Shown in pieces: positions 33,396 through 41,798 of a stretch of DNA of 64,000 nt. The position numbers were made by a program, and so were the translations under genes. The notes below the pieces were generated by a model. The model was not told the origin of the DNA and ran no database searches. It saw nothing but the letters and a program-made list of their open reading frames with translations. The stretch is from Segetibacter sp. GTDB lineage: Bacteria; Bacteroidota; Bacteroidia; Chitinophagales; Chitinophagaceae. The stretch covers positions 1 to 64,000 of the forward strand of contig NZ_JAOQAH010000111.1 in assembly GCF_025963695.1 (NCBI RefSeq). The letters run 5' to 3'. Numbering within the stretch: the stretch's first letter is position 1; every line of letters starts with the position of its first letter.

Positions 33396-35498
33396 TTAAT
33401 TGAGTTGAATATTTACTGTTTGCCCTTTTGTAATATTTTGTCCTGCCGGTATAGTTTGGGTTGTCACCTTACCTCGTCCTTTTACGACCACTTTTAACCC
33501 TAAATTTTCACAGAGGTAAACGACATCTTTAAGCCCCATGCCTAATAGTATGGGCATTCTTTTCATACTAATTTGCTGGCTTGACAATACATTGTTTCCA
33601 CCTTGCTTATATATCCTGCTGTAATTGCCTTTTGCTTCATTTGCAGCTATGTTTACTCCTAAATTCTCTGCTATTTTTTTAATGTCTTTTGTATAGCCTG
33701 CATAGCTGTACCAACTGCTATCATTTTTTGGAAAAGTGTCAATGACATTGTGTTTTTGATTGACTTTTAAAAGAAATATCTGGTCGGAGATTTCTTTGAA
33801 GACTGGCCCGGCAACAGAGGCTCCAAAATAATTGGCAGCATGAGGTTTATTTTTAATGGTAACTATTATAGTATATTGAGGGTTATCGGCCGGGAAATAA
33901 CCAACGAAGGTGGATTGGTAAATCTTATCATCATAACCGCGGTTACCATTTGCAACAAGTGCAGTTCCTGTCTTTCCTGCTATCCTGTAATAATTGCTTT
34001 TTAAACCTTTACCTGTGCCTTCTAAAACAACGCCTTCCAGGCATTCCTGCAATTGTTGCAAAGTGGATTTAGTACAAATACTGTCTTTTAAAGCAATGGG
34101 TTGAAATTGCTGAATTGGTCTTCCGTCTTCCCTGATCTCATTTACGAGATAAGGTTTCATCATTCTGCCCTGGTTAGCAACGGCATTGTAAAGGGTTAGC
34201 ATTTGCAGCGGGCTTACTGTTAGGTTATAACCAAACGCCATCCAGGGTAAGGTTGTATTGCTCCAGCGCTTGCTGCCGGGTTTATATATGGTAGGTTTTA
34301 TTTCACCATTAAGGTCAATGCCAGTCAAGGTATCAAGTCCAAGTTTTCTTAAATGATTTACAAACTGGTTAGGGTTATTGCTGTAGTGAGTTACCGCCAG
34401 CTTTGCCATAGCTACATTGCTGCTGTGTTCAAATGCCTGCTTTGCAGTTACGTTAAACAACCCATGTTCTTCAGCATCGTACACTGTACGTTTATAAATC
34501 TGCCACTTGCCACCATTTAAATCTACATTGGTATTTAAATTTATCTTCCGGTCTTCGAGCAGCGAAAGCATTGTAGCCAACTTGAAAGTTGAACCAGGTT
34601 CTGTTGGAGTAATGGCATAATTGTAATCTTCCCAGTACAAGCTATCTCTCTCATGGCCAAGGTTTGCAATAGCTTTTATCTTGCCCGTCTTTACTTCCAT
34701 TACAATAGCACAGCCGTGGTCTGCTTTATTCTTCACCATCATCTTCATCAATGCATTCTCCGTCACGTCCTGAATGTTTACATCCAATGTTGTAATCACA
34801 TCCTTTCCGTTTTCAGCCTCTACTTCATAATCGTCTACCGGCACACTTACACCACCTGCAATAAAACGAACCAATCTTTTGCCGGCAGTACCTTGCAGAT
34901 ACTTATCGTAAGTAAGCTCCAGGCCCACTTTGTTGCTGTCTCTTAACAATCCTATGGTACGATAAGCAAGCATCTTATATGGATTAAGCCGAATAATTCT
35001 TTTGTCAGGAATAAAACCGCTCTTATTTCTTCCAAGGCGCACTAACGGAAAGTTTCTTAGCTGCTGGTATTCCTTAAACGACATCTTCTTTCTCAATAAA
35101 AAATACCTGTCTTTTTCACGATAGCCTGTTTGCAAAAGGTATTTATACTCAGCACTGGATTTATCATGAAAAAGGTTTGCAAGACAAATACTCAGAGAGT
35201 CTATATTTTCCTTAAACCGCTTCCCGTTTTTATCCCTTAAACCCTCAGCCATAAAGTCTATATAGATGTCGAACTGTGGAATGCTTGTACTTAACATGCT
35301 ACCATCCTCGCTATATATTGTACCTCTTTCTGCGTCAAGCGAAATAATTCTTTGATGAAGACTGTCACTCATTCCCCTCCAATACGCACCCTGAACCTGT
35401 TGTATGTAAACTGCTTTTCCTAAAATGCACGTACCTACAATAGCCATAAGAATAAATCCCAGGTACACCCGCCACAGTATGTCTTTTTTTACATCCAC
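33396..35498 (-). CDS. ftsI: Septal peptidoglycan transpeptidase (class B PBP) with a PASTA domain
   Basis: Cross-links septal peptidoglycan together with FtsW. 700 residues. The start codon is GTG (35498): a stop lies in frame just upstream and the next ATG falls inside the membrane helix. Layout: cytoplasmic tip, membrane helix (about 10-30), PBP dimerisation domain (about 55-220), transpeptidase with the SxxK nucleophile STFK (Ser about 303), SSN (359-361) and KTG (509-511), then one C-terminal PASTA domain (about 645-700; VTTQTIPAGQNITKGQ). It lies 31 bases from ftsL upstream. Confidence 0.97.
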   Translation of the reverse strand: MDVKKDILWRVYLGFILMAIVGTCILGKAVYIQQVQGAYWRGMSDSLHQRIISLDAERGTIYSEDGSMLSTSIPQFDIYIDFMAEGLRDKNGKRFKENIDSLSICLANLFHDKSSAEYKYLLQTGYREKDRYFLLRKKMSFKEYQQLRNFPLVRLGRNKSGFIPDKRIIRLNPYKMLAYRTIGLLRDSNKVGLELTYDKYLQGTAGKRLVRFIAGGVSVPVDDYEVEAENGKDVITTLDVNIQDVTENALMKMMVKNKADHGCAIVMEVKTGKIKAIANLGHERDSLYWEDYNYAITPTEPGSTFKLATMLSLLEDRKINLNTNVDLNGGKWQIYKRTVYDAEEHGLFNVTAKQAFEHSSNVAMAKLAVTHYSNNPNQFVNHLRKLGLDTLTGIDLNGEIKPTIYKPGSKRWSNTTLPWMAFGYNLTVSPLQMLTLYNAVANQGRMMKPYLVNEIREDGRPIQQFQPIALKDSICTKSTLQQLQECLEGVVLEGTGKGLKSNYYRIAGKTGTALVANGNRGYDDKIYQSTFVGYFPADNPQYTIIVTIKNKPHAANYFGASVAGPVFKEISDQIFLLKVNQKHNVIDTFPKNDSSWYSYAGYTKDIKKIAENLGVNIAANEAKGNYSRIYKQGGNNVLSSQQISMKRMPILLGMGLKDVVYLCENLGLKVVVKGRGKVTTQTIPAGQNITKGQTVNIQLN

Positions 35499-35529
35499 TT
35501 TTCTTACAACTTTTTAAAGACGATAGCTT

Positions 35530-35886
35530 CTAGTTATTCTCTATAACTTTTTTCCTGCTGATTAATTTTATCCTCGACGGCGATGTTGTGTCCATCATTA
35601 AACCCATTGGTTCGGCAGCTTTTACCATTTCGCTTTCCCTGCTTTTAAACATCATTTCGCCCTTCAGAGTCTTGTACTCGTATTGCAAATCTTTCAGCTT
35701 TCTTGCTGTCTCATTTATCTTCCTTATCCTGTTGTCGCTCATATGACCATTTGCGATATAAACCACCGCGAGGACCGCCAGGAAAAGAAAAAAACCAATA
35801 TTTCTTAGTATCCAGCTATAGTTAAAAAAGTCTCCAACTGCACGAAATGCCGCATTCTTTTTTCCTGTGTTGTTTTGTTCAGACAT
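35530..35886 (-). CDS. ftsL: FtsL-like cell division protein
   Basis: 118 residues with one membrane helix (about 30-48, ILRNIGFFLFLAVLAVVYIA) followed by a coiled-coil-like region (INETARKLKDLQYEYKTLKGEMM, split across about 57-80). It is small, bitopic and between rsmH and ftsI, the position of ftsL in almost all dcw clusters, although FtsL sequences are too divergent for direct proof. It would act with FtsQ and the FtsB/DivIC homologue, here encoded at 41.5 kb. The upstream gap is an exceptional 600 bases filled with repeats. Confidence 0.88.
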   Translation of the reverse strand: MSEQNNTGKKNAAFRAVGDFFNYSWILRNIGFFLFLAVLAVVYIANGHMSDNRIRKINETARKLKDLQYEYKTLKGEMMFKSRESEMVKAAEPMGLMMDTTSPSRIKLISRKKVIENN

Positions 35887-36052
35887 TTATTGAGCTACTC
35901 ATTTTAGCTTCGAGCCTTTAGCTGCCAGCTGTTTTGTTTTAGTTTCTAAGGGTTAAGCTTAGTTAGAATTGCAGGCCTTCATCTTTTTTACTTTGTCTTC
36001 GACCTTGTCTTTTTCTACTTTTTTTGGTCCGGGCCATTGTCCTTCTATTAAA

Positions 36053-36076
36053 CATTGTTGCGTCGCACACTTGTAC
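36053..36076 (-). repeat. Rep-A copy 9
   Basis: CATTGTTGCGTCGC then ACACTTGTAC, with short AAA/TTT-type outer pairing. First of three copies in 200 bases. Confidence 0.9.
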
Positions 36077-36110
36077 CGTTTATAACTACTCACCAAATTC
36101 CTGATCTTAA

Positions 36111-36138
36111 ACCAGACCCCTCCAGGGGTTTAGGGTAA
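36111..36138. repeat. Rep-B copy 9
   Basis: ACCAGACCCCTCCAGGGGTT followed by TAGGGTAA; CCCCTCCAGGGG is the palindrome. It sits between two Rep-A copies. Confidence 0.65.
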
Positions 36139-36139
36139 G

Positions 36140-36160
36140 TATTCGTTGCGTCACATTCCA
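36140..36160 (-). repeat. Rep-A copy 10 (degenerate)
   Basis: TATTCGTTGCGTCACATTCC: keeps CGTTGCGTC, while the rest of the core and the flank have drifted. Confidence 0.55.
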
Positions 36161-36225
36161 TTCATTTTTCGTAATTCTTTGCTTTTTCCTGCCTTTTGTA
36201 TTTCTGCCCATTTTAGTTCCAATCC

Positions 36226-36248
36226 TACAAGAGTGCGACGCAACGATG
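36226..36248 (+). repeat. Rep-A copy 11
   Basis: TACAAGAG then TGCGACGCAACGATG, full consensus, opposite orientation to copies 9 and 10 nearby. Confidence 0.92.
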
Positions 36249-36486
36249 TTCTAATTTTCCTTCTCCTGCCTGTTACATCCTTCTTCCTTCCCTCTGATTT
36301 TTCTACCTGCCGTTAGCTTTGGTTGCAGCTTCAGTTCTTACTTTTTATACCACCTTCCTTTCTTTCTTTAATTTTTTGCCTATTTCTTATTATTCCCAGC
36401 TTCTATCCGTTATGAATGCCTTATTGTTCTTTTTCTACTTTTCTATTCATTTATCTCTATGCTTCCATAAGAAGCTGCAGATCCCG

Positions 36487-37422
36487 CTACTTTCTCTCCG
36501 CTACCCGCAGCTTTGCGCTTCTGCTTCTTGGGTTTCTTTTTACCTCGTCAGTACCAGCGGTGATTGGCTTCTTTGTAATAATTTTTAAATCCACTTCACG
36601 TTCTTCGTTTGACAAAGGATTCTCGTCCTGCTCATTAAAAGCTCCCTTTTTAAAGAAGTTCTTCACCAGCCTGTCTTCCAATGAATGGAACGTAATGATT
36701 GCCGCCCGCCCCCCTGGTTTCAAAATAGAAGGTATTTGTTCAAGCATTTCTTTTAAAGCACCCATTTCATCATTCACCTCAATTCTAAGCGCCTGGAAAA
36801 CCTGGGCTAAATATTTATTAGGGTTTCCTTTTACAACCGGGCTAATCAAAGCCTTTAACTGCGCAATGGTTTGAAGCGGGCTGCTATTTCGTTGTTGTAC
36901 GATTTGTTTTGCCAGCGTTTTTGAATTGGTCACTTCGCCATATTGCTCAAATAATTTGTGCAACTGTTGCTCTGTGTACTTCTTAAGGGCCATTGAGGCA
37001 GTGTTTTCCTGGCGCTGATCCATCCGCATATCAAGCGGACCTTCAAAGCGGGTAGAAAAACCTCTTTCACCTTCGTCGAACTGGTGGCTGCTTACACCCA
37101 AATCGGCCAGTACTCCATCCACCTTTGGTAAACCATGCAACTTCAGAAAGCGCTGTAAGTGGCGAAAGTTATTAGGCACAAATATCACCCGCTCGTCTTC
37201 GGGAATATTGCTGACCGCATCAGCGTCCTGGTCAAAAGCAACCAACTTTCCTTCAGGGCCAAGCTTATCAAGAATGCCACGGCTGTGTCCGCCTCCACCA
37301 AATGTGCAATCAACATAAACTCCTTCCGGCTTTATTTGTAATGCCTCCATTGTTTCATAAAACAAAACAGGCACGTGGTAAGGCGATGAATGATGATCAA
37401 CGGGTGGGTTGTTATCTTTCAT
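36487..37422 (-). CDS. rsmH: 16S rRNA (cytosine(1402)-N(4))-methyltransferase
   Basis: Methylates C1402 of 16S rRNA using SAM. 311 residues with the N-terminal HVPVLFYETMEAL (about 17-29), the SAM site VDCTFGGGGHSRGIL (about 37-51), LADLGVSSHQFD near 105 and AIITFHSLEDRLVK near 240. The C-terminal RSRSAKLRVAER is typical. It is 4 bases from mraZ, so the pair is transcribed together from the operator region upstream of mraZ; position and neighbours match the standard dcw start. Confidence 0.97.
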   Translation of the reverse strand: MKDNNPPVDHHSSPYHVPVLFYETMEALQIKPEGVYVDCTFGGGGHSRGILDKLGPEGKLVAFDQDADAVSNIPEDERVIFVPNNFRHLQRFLKLHGLPKVDGVLADLGVSSHQFDEGERGFSTRFEGPLDMRMDQRQENTASMALKKYTEQQLHKLFEQYGEVTNSKTLAKQIVQQRNSSPLQTIAQLKALISPVVKGNPNKYLAQVFQALRIEVNDEMGALKEMLEQIPSILKPGGRAAIITFHSLEDRLVKNFFKKGAFNEQDENPLSNEEREVDLKIITKKPITAGTDEVKRNPRSRSAKLRVAERK

Positions 37423-37426
37423 GTTC

Positions 37427-37888
37427 TTACGGGTTATTAACCGGTTTATCTGCCATTACTTCGGCTGCCAGGCTGCTAAAATCTTCCGGAGCCATATCGT
37501 CAAAGAGCTTCTTGTATTTTGGTGAATCCCAAATTTCAATCTTGTCAAGAGCCGCTACCAGTATGATGTCCTTTGATAGGCCAGCATACTCTTTCAATGT
37601 AGGAGGAAGCAACATCCGTCCCGCCGAATCTAGTTCTACCTCTGTTGCCCCGCCCAAAAACTGACGCCTAAATGCACGTACTTTTGGGTCAAAATCATTT
37701 AAAGCATTAATTCTGTCAACAATGGGCTGCCAACTACTCATAGGATATAGCGTCAGGCATTTTTCAATACCGCGGCTTAACACAAAAGTGTTTTCCCCTT
37801 CCTTAAGCTGCTTTTTAAAGCCAGCAGGTAAAAGGAAGCGACCTTTTGTGTCGAGAGTTGCTTCGTATTCACCTAGAAAAGTGGGCAT
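37427..37888 (-). CDS. mraZ: Transcriptional regulator MraZ
   Basis: DNA-binding AbrB-like protein that represses its own operon. 153 residues from the ATG at 37888; a longer frame beginning at GTG (37927) would start inside the putative operator and is rejected. Two MraZ repeats are visible: FLGEYEATLDTKGRFLLP (about 4-21), and a second in the middle where ATEVELDSAGRMLLPP carries the DxxGR motif (near residue 88). The C-terminal part is acidic, and the length is normal. First gene of the dcw cluster; the direct repeats directly upstream fit autoregulation. Confidence 0.96.
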   Translation of the reverse strand: MPTFLGEYEATLDTKGRFLLPAGFKKQLKEGENTFVLSRGIEKCLTLYPMSSWQPIVDRINALNDFDPKVRAFRRQFLGGATEVELDSAGRMLLPPTLKEYAGLSKDIILVAALDKIEIWDSPKYKKLFDDMAPEDFSSLAAEVMADKPVNNP

Positions 37889-37910
37889 TTGTTGAAAAAT
37901 TTTATCAGTC

Positions 37911-37950
37911 TTACCATTTATTACCACAAAATAACACTTTTTCCCACTTC
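37911..37950 (-). promoter_or_regulatory. MraZ operator: four 10-bp direct repeats
   Basis: On the minus strand four consecutive decamers read GAAGTGGGAA, AAAGTGTTAT, TTTGTGGTAA and TAAATGGTAA. Each has TG(G/T)(G/T) at the same place, with an exact 10-bp period. Known MraZ sites are TGGGN or AAAGTG-type repeats with this spacing upstream of mraZ. The array ends 22 bases before the mraZ ATG. Confidence 0.85.
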
Positions 37951-37975
37951 TATTACAAATAATAATCTATTCTTT

Positions 37976-38136
37976 TTATCCACAGGCACCCTTGTGTTTA
38001 AAACTGCTGTGGTACCAGCTTTGGCCTGTTTCTGTTAGTATTCTGTCAGTTTTGTGTGAATAGCGGTGGATAAGCTGTTAATGGAATTAATAATCAAATA
38101 GATAGAGGATGTTTTAAAAAAGAAATTTGTGGATAA
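37976..38136. promoter_or_regulatory. Cluster of three DnaA boxes
   Basis: TTATCCACA at 37976-37984 (exact consensus, + strand); GGTGGATAA at 38065-38073 (one mismatch, minus strand box); TGTGGATAA at 38128-38136 (exact, minus strand box). The AT-rich stretch between the last two could be an unwinding element. Origin function or DnaA control of mraZ or queA is an inference. Confidence 0.65.
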
Positions 38137-38213
38137 GGGGTCCCGAAGAAGTATATGTAGGCAATAAATGTTTGAATCGGCAAACTTCTTATTTTTAAAA
38201 AATTTTACCACTT

Positions 38214-39449
38214 ATGCACCCAAGAAATCTTTCGATTGCTGATTTTACATACCACTTGCCAAACGAAAGCATCGCAAAGCACCCATTAGAAGAGCGGGAT
38301 AACAGCAAGTTGCTGGTGTATAAAAGTGGGAGCATAATTAACTCGACTTATAAAAATGTATCGGAATTTCTTCCGGAGGGATCGTTATTGATATTTAATA
38401 ACACCAAAGTTGTAGAAGCGCGATTGCTTTTTCAGAAACCTACGGGCGGGGTAATCGAAATATTCTGCCTGGAGCCGGAGGACCAATACAAAGACATTGC
38501 TTCGGCAATGTTGCAGAAAGGACCAGTGCGATGGAAATGCTTTGTAGGCGGAGCTAGCAAATGGAAACACGGAATGAAGCTCCAAAAGATAGTTAATGAA
38601 GACCGCGGGAAAATTGTTTTAGAAGCATCTATTGCAGGCAGGTTAAGCGATTGTTTTATAATTGAACTGAGCTGGCAACCTCAAGATCTGACATTTGCCG
38701 AGGTGCTTCACCTGGCGGGTTTTATTCCATTACCGCCATACCTACACCGCGAAGTAGAAGAAGAAGATAAAAACCGGTACCAAACCATCTATGCGAAAAA
38801 TGACGGTTCGGTAGCTGCTCCAACCGCAGGCCTTCATTTCACGGATTCTATATTTAAAAAATTAGCTGCTAAAAACATTCAAAAAGAATTTGTGACGCTT
38901 CATGTTGGAGCCGGGACATTTAAGCCGGTAAAAGCGGCAACGATGGAGGCGCATGAAATGCATGCAGAGTTTATAGACGTGACTGCTGAAGCCATTCAAA
39001 AGTTAATTGCCTTTTTAGACAAGACAATAGTGGCTGTAGGCACAACGTCGCTACGAACAATTGAAAGCCTGTACTGGATGGGCGTAAAGGTCTGCGTTCA
39101 AAAAGACATTACACTCGACGAACTTGTAATACATCAATGGGATCCTTACGATGTCTACCCGGCAGGTATAACTGCTGCAGAGGCGCTGCAGGGGCTGATT
39201 GACTGGATGTTAAAAAAAGGATTGACAAGGTTAATTACAAAAACGCAAATATTGATTGCCCCAGCGTATCAGCTACAAATTGCAAAGGGGATAATTACAA
39301 ATTTTCACCAACCTCAATCAACATTATTACTTCTTGTTTCGGCGGTTGTTGGCCGGAAATGGAAAGAAATTTATCAATATGCTTTGGATAATGACTTTCG
39401 ATTTTTAAGCTATGGCGACGGTTGTTTACTATGGCCTGATGGGGAATAA
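38214..39449 (+). CDS. queA: S-adenosylmethionine:tRNA ribosyltransferase-isomerase (QueA family)
   Basis: QueA moves the ribose of SAM onto preQ1-modified tRNA, making epoxyqueuosine. 411 residues, longer than E. coli QueA (356); Bacteroidota have this longer form. Motifs: FTYHLPNESIAKHPLEERD at about 11-29, LLIFNNTKVVEARL near 57-70, AAPTAGLHF (about 200) and HVGAGTFKPV (about 227-236), all part of the family signature. Conserved THLTLHVG-like region is present as FVTLHVG. It is divergent from mraZ and convergent with the DUF6089 gene, whose stop is 22 bases away. Not part of the dcw transcription unit. Confidence 0.93.
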   Translation: MHPRNLSIADFTYHLPNESIAKHPLEERDNSKLLVYKSGSIINSTYKNVSEFLPEGSLLIFNNTKVVEARLLFQKPTGGVIEIFCLEPEDQYKDIASAMLQKGPVRWKCFVGGASKWKHGMKLQKIVNEDRGKIVLEASIAGRLSDCFIIELSWQPQDLTFAEVLHLAGFIPLPPYLHREVEEEDKNRYQTIYAKNDGSVAAPTAGLHFTDSIFKKLAAKNIQKEFVTLHVGAGTFKPVKAATMEAHEMHAEFIDVTAEAIQKLIAFLDKTIVAVGTTSLRTIESLYWMGVKVCVQKDITLDELVIHQWDPYDVYPAGITAAEALQGLIDWMLKKGLTRLITKTQILIAPAYQLQIAKGIITNFHQPQSTLLLLVSAVVGRKWKEIYQYALDNDFRFLSYGDGCLLWPDGE

Positions 39450-39471
39450 ACTGTATTTACTTTTAAACCTT

Positions 39472-40413
39472 TTAAAATTTAAACGCGCATCTTAATTGCC
39501 TGGTACCCGTACTGTTACCCGTTCTTTCTCTACCCAGCACTACCCCCACCTTTACAGATAAAGTCATGAAGGCATCGTTGTTTTTTGAATGACCCCGGTA
39601 AATTGGGATAGAGCCATCTTTGGTTCTGTTGAATAGCGCTCTTGCATTCGCTGCATCGGCAGGAGGAAGGTATTTTGCAAAAAGGTCTGGACGGATATAG
39701 ACTTTTGTACTTGCATCATCAAGATAGTCTGTAAAAAGCCGACGGTGCACATATTCAACTCTTACATTAAACAAACCGCTTTCAAATTTTAGCCCCACAC
39801 CCATTGGTATGTTAAATTGTGATAAAGCGTAAGGCTGCCGGTCGGGGTATTCTAAGAACCCCTGGCCTTCGGTATGTAAAGGTTGCAAATTCATCCACTT
39901 ACCTTTCAACTCTGCCTGCGGATTGAAGTGATACCAGCCCAGGCCTGTAAGAACATACGGCGAAACATTTGGTGCTAATTGAAAATCAAGTAGGAGAAAT
40001 GGATGAAATTCTAACAATAGACTTACTTCTGCGATCTTGCTTCTGAAGCTTAAATTTCGTACATGTTTCGAGTAAATATTATTCGATTTACCTGTTATCG
40101 AACTATCATCCGACCTAACCTCGCCAAGAGTGCCCTCAATTCTCGCACCTAACAGCCCCTGGTAAAGCACCCCTGCGTAGATACTCTTGCTAAAGCGGTT
40201 ATTTTTCTTATTGATTTCATTAAGGTAAGTGGTGTTATCTGTATTTGCACCACCAATATCAGTTATGCTGTTCATTGCACCAACACCAATTCCAAACTCG
40301 TATAAAAGGTCGGTGTTATAGTATTTGTCGTTGAAATAATAGTATTGGCTGAATGAATGGTTGGAAAGGAAGATACATACTATTAATAAAAAAATAGTTT
40401 TTAAGGCTTTCAT
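39472..40413 (-). CDS. DUF6089-type outer membrane beta-barrel protein
   Basis: 313 residues from the ATG at 40413 (a TTG upstream extends the frame by 5 residues). Signal peptide about 1-22 (FLLIVCIFLSNHSFS). The rest alternates hydrophobic and polar residues, typical of beta strands. The early ELGIGVGAMNSITDIGG-like stretch (YEFGIGVGAMNSITDIGG here) is the mark of the Bacteroidota DUF6089/THC0290_0291 family, and the C-terminus ends in Phe (RCAFKF), as in barrel proteins. Function is unknown; members often sit near division or isoprenoid genes in this phylum. Confidence 0.85.
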   Translation of the reverse strand: MKALKTIFLLIVCIFLSNHSFSQYYYFNDKYYNTDLLYEFGIGVGAMNSITDIGGANTDNTTYLNEINKKNNRFSKSIYAGVLYQGLLGARIEGTLGEVRSDDSSITGKSNNIYSKHVRNLSFRSKIAEVSLLLEFHPFLLLDFQLAPNVSPYVLTGLGWYHFNPQAELKGKWMNLQPLHTEGQGFLEYPDRQPYALSQFNIPMGVGLKFESGLFNVRVEYVHRRLFTDYLDDASTKVYIRPDLFAKYLPPADAANARALFNRTKDGSIPIYRGHSKNNDAFMTLSVKVGVVLGRERTGNSTGTRQLRCAFKF

Positions 40414-40477
40414 AAGATTACGTCTCAAATAGTCCTTAAAAAGAACGTTATTTTGAAAGTTTTATTTGCCTCTTACG

Positions 40478-41119
40478 TTATTTGTTTATTAATTGGTAGT
40501 ACTTACAGGCACTTTTCAATCCACATTCTTCACATTTTGGCGTTCTCGCAATACATATGTAGCGTCCGTGTAGTATCAGCCAATGGTGTGCGATGTATAT
40601 AAGATCTTTAGGCAGGTGTTTGATTAATTGCAATTCGGCAGCGAGAGGAGTTTTTGCATTGTTTGTAAGACCAATACGGGCAGCCACTCTAAAAACGTGG
40701 GTATCAACAGCCATATTCGGCTGGTTATCTACAACTGAAGTGATCACGTTTGCAGTTTTACGACCAACACCGGGCAGTTGCATCAACTCCTCAACTGACA
40801 GCGGAATTTCTCCACCAAATTTTTCAATCAGCATATTTGCCATCCCAATTAAATGCCTTGTCTTATTACCCGGATATGAGATACTCTTAATAATATTAAA
40901 AAGCTCCTCGTATGTTGCATTGGACAACTCATAAACAGTAGGGTATTTTTCAAATAGGGCAGGAGTGGTCAGGTTAACCCGTTTGTCAGTGCATTGAGCA
41001 GAAAGAATAACGGCAACTAATAATTGAAATGGATTATCGTAGACAAGCTCGGTTTCTGCATTTGGGGCGTGTTCGCTAAAATATGAAATAACAAACCCGT
41101 ATCTCTCTTTCTTAGTCAT
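40478..41119 (-). CDS. nth: Endonuclease III (DNA glycosylase/AP lyase)
   Basis: Base-excision repair enzyme removing oxidised pyrimidines. 213 residues, the standard length. HhH motif LPGVGRKTANVI (about 113-124) with the catalytic Lys, catalytic Asp in VDTHVFRVAAR (about 137-147), and the C-terminal iron-sulfur cluster motif CxxxxxxCxxCxxxxxC visible as CIARTPKCEECGLKSAC (about 189-205). It is followed on the minus strand by the DUF6089 gene and preceded by a small conserved gene. Nothing unusual. Confidence 0.96.
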   Translation of the reverse strand: MTKKERYGFVISYFSEHAPNAETELVYDNPFQLLVAVILSAQCTDKRVNLTTPALFEKYPTVYELSNATYEELFNIIKSISYPGNKTRHLIGMANMLIEKFGGEIPLSVEELMQLPGVGRKTANVITSVVDNQPNMAVDTHVFRVAARIGLTNNAKTPLAAELQLIKHLPKDLIYIAHHWLILHGRYICIARTPKCEECGLKSACKYYQLINK

Positions 41120-41165
41120 AGATTAAGAACAAAGATACGGGCCGGTAAAAAAGTAAAAAAGGGGT

Positions 41166-41399
41166 TTAGGGCTGTTCTACTACTGATGTTCTTTTTGCAT
41201 AATTAAGAATAGCGGTTATTGACTGTTCGCGAGGACTTGTAATAACCGTATCTAATTGTTGCATCGATTCTTTTAAAGCACCAAGTTTCTCTTTCAGGTT
41301 CCAGTCATTTTCTAATGCCTTCTCTATTGCCTGTGTTTTTTCTGGTGATGTTTCTTGATACACGTACTGTATCAGTTCCTCTGTTGAATAATTTGGCAT
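41166..41399 (-). CDS. Small conserved protein of unknown function
   Basis: 77 residues, soluble, rich in Glu, Gln and Ser/Thr, predicted mostly helical: ELIQYVYQETSPEKTQAIEKAL then KEKLGALKESMQQLD. No signal, no membrane segment and no recognised domain; the overall look recalls the short N-terminal domain of anti-sigma-type proteins, but that is only a resemblance. It sits 46 bases upstream of nth in the same direction, so the two may be co-transcribed. Proteins of this type occur at the same place in related Chitinophagaceae as far as I can recall. Confidence 0.7.
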   Translation of the reverse strand: MPNYSTEELIQYVYQETSPEKTQAIEKALENDWNLKEKLGALKESMQQLDTVITSPREQSITAILNYAKRTSVVEQP

Positions 41400-41477
41400 G
41401 CTTAAAGAAGTGTTTTCCGGTTTATGTTTTATTGCCTAAGATTAAAAACGGCTTTAAAACTTAAATATTGCATTAAA

Positions 41478-41795
41478 TCATTTTTTTTCTTGGGTACTAT
41501 CATCTATTATAAAGATTTCTTCGTTTGGTTTTTTTAAGTAGAATTTTTCTCGCGCAAACTTTTCCAGAATGAATGGGTTGTTGTTCAGCTCCATCAAATC
41601 TTTCTTTGTAGTAGCAATTTCTTTTTCGTAAAAAGTCTTACTTGTTTCCAGTTTCTGTAGTTCGTGTTTTCTATCCCACTGCGTCCACAAATCGTTCCGG
41701 TCAAAAAACAAAATCCAAACAACAAAAACGATGACAGAAGCAACGTACTTGTTTCGTAAGACCTTAAAAACCGTTCCAAATTTTTGCAAAAACAT
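41478..41795 (-). CDS. Septum formation initiator protein, FtsB/DivIC family
   Basis: 105 residues: short basic N-terminus, one membrane helix (about 16-32, KYVASVIVFVVWILFF), then a coiled coil (about 40-75, RKHELQKLETSKTFYEKEI region) and the family tail FILEKFAREKFYLKKPNEEIFII (split about 75-97). It partners FtsL and FtsQ in the divisome. In this genome it is outside the dcw cluster, downstream of eno. Its ATG lies immediately after the T tract of a strong terminator-like hairpin, leaving almost no leader. Confidence 0.9.
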   Translation of the reverse strand: MFLQKFGTVFKVLRNKYVASVIVFVVWILFFDRNDLWTQWDRKHELQKLETSKTFYEKEIATTKKDLMELNNNPFILEKFAREKFYLKKPNEEIFIIDDSTQEKK

Positions 41796-41798
41796 AAT

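Larger units (their letters stand above)
35887..36486. other. Repeat-filled 600-base gap between rsmH and ftsL
   Basis: The longest gap in the dcw cluster. It contains three Rep-A copies (36053, 36140, 36226), a Rep-B palindrome (36111-36138) and long pyrimidine-rich stretches. No protein gene is supported, although weak open frames cross it. Confidence 0.7.
37889..38213. other. mraZ-queA divergent intergenic region with operator and DnaA boxes
   Basis: 325 bases holding the start region of the dcw cluster (minus) and of queA (+). It carries four 10-bp direct repeats next to mraZ, three DnaA-box sequences and an AT-rich segment (38075-38127) between the last two boxes. No clean -7/-33 pair was found for mraZ; TATTATTTG at 37956-37964 (minus strand) is a near match to TAnnTTTG with one extra base. 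Confidence 0.8.

Noticed and set aside
37956..37990. A canonical -7/-33 promoter for mraZ
   Set aside because: TATTATTTG has one base too many between TA and TTTG and no -33 TTG lies at the right distance, so only a near match was noted.
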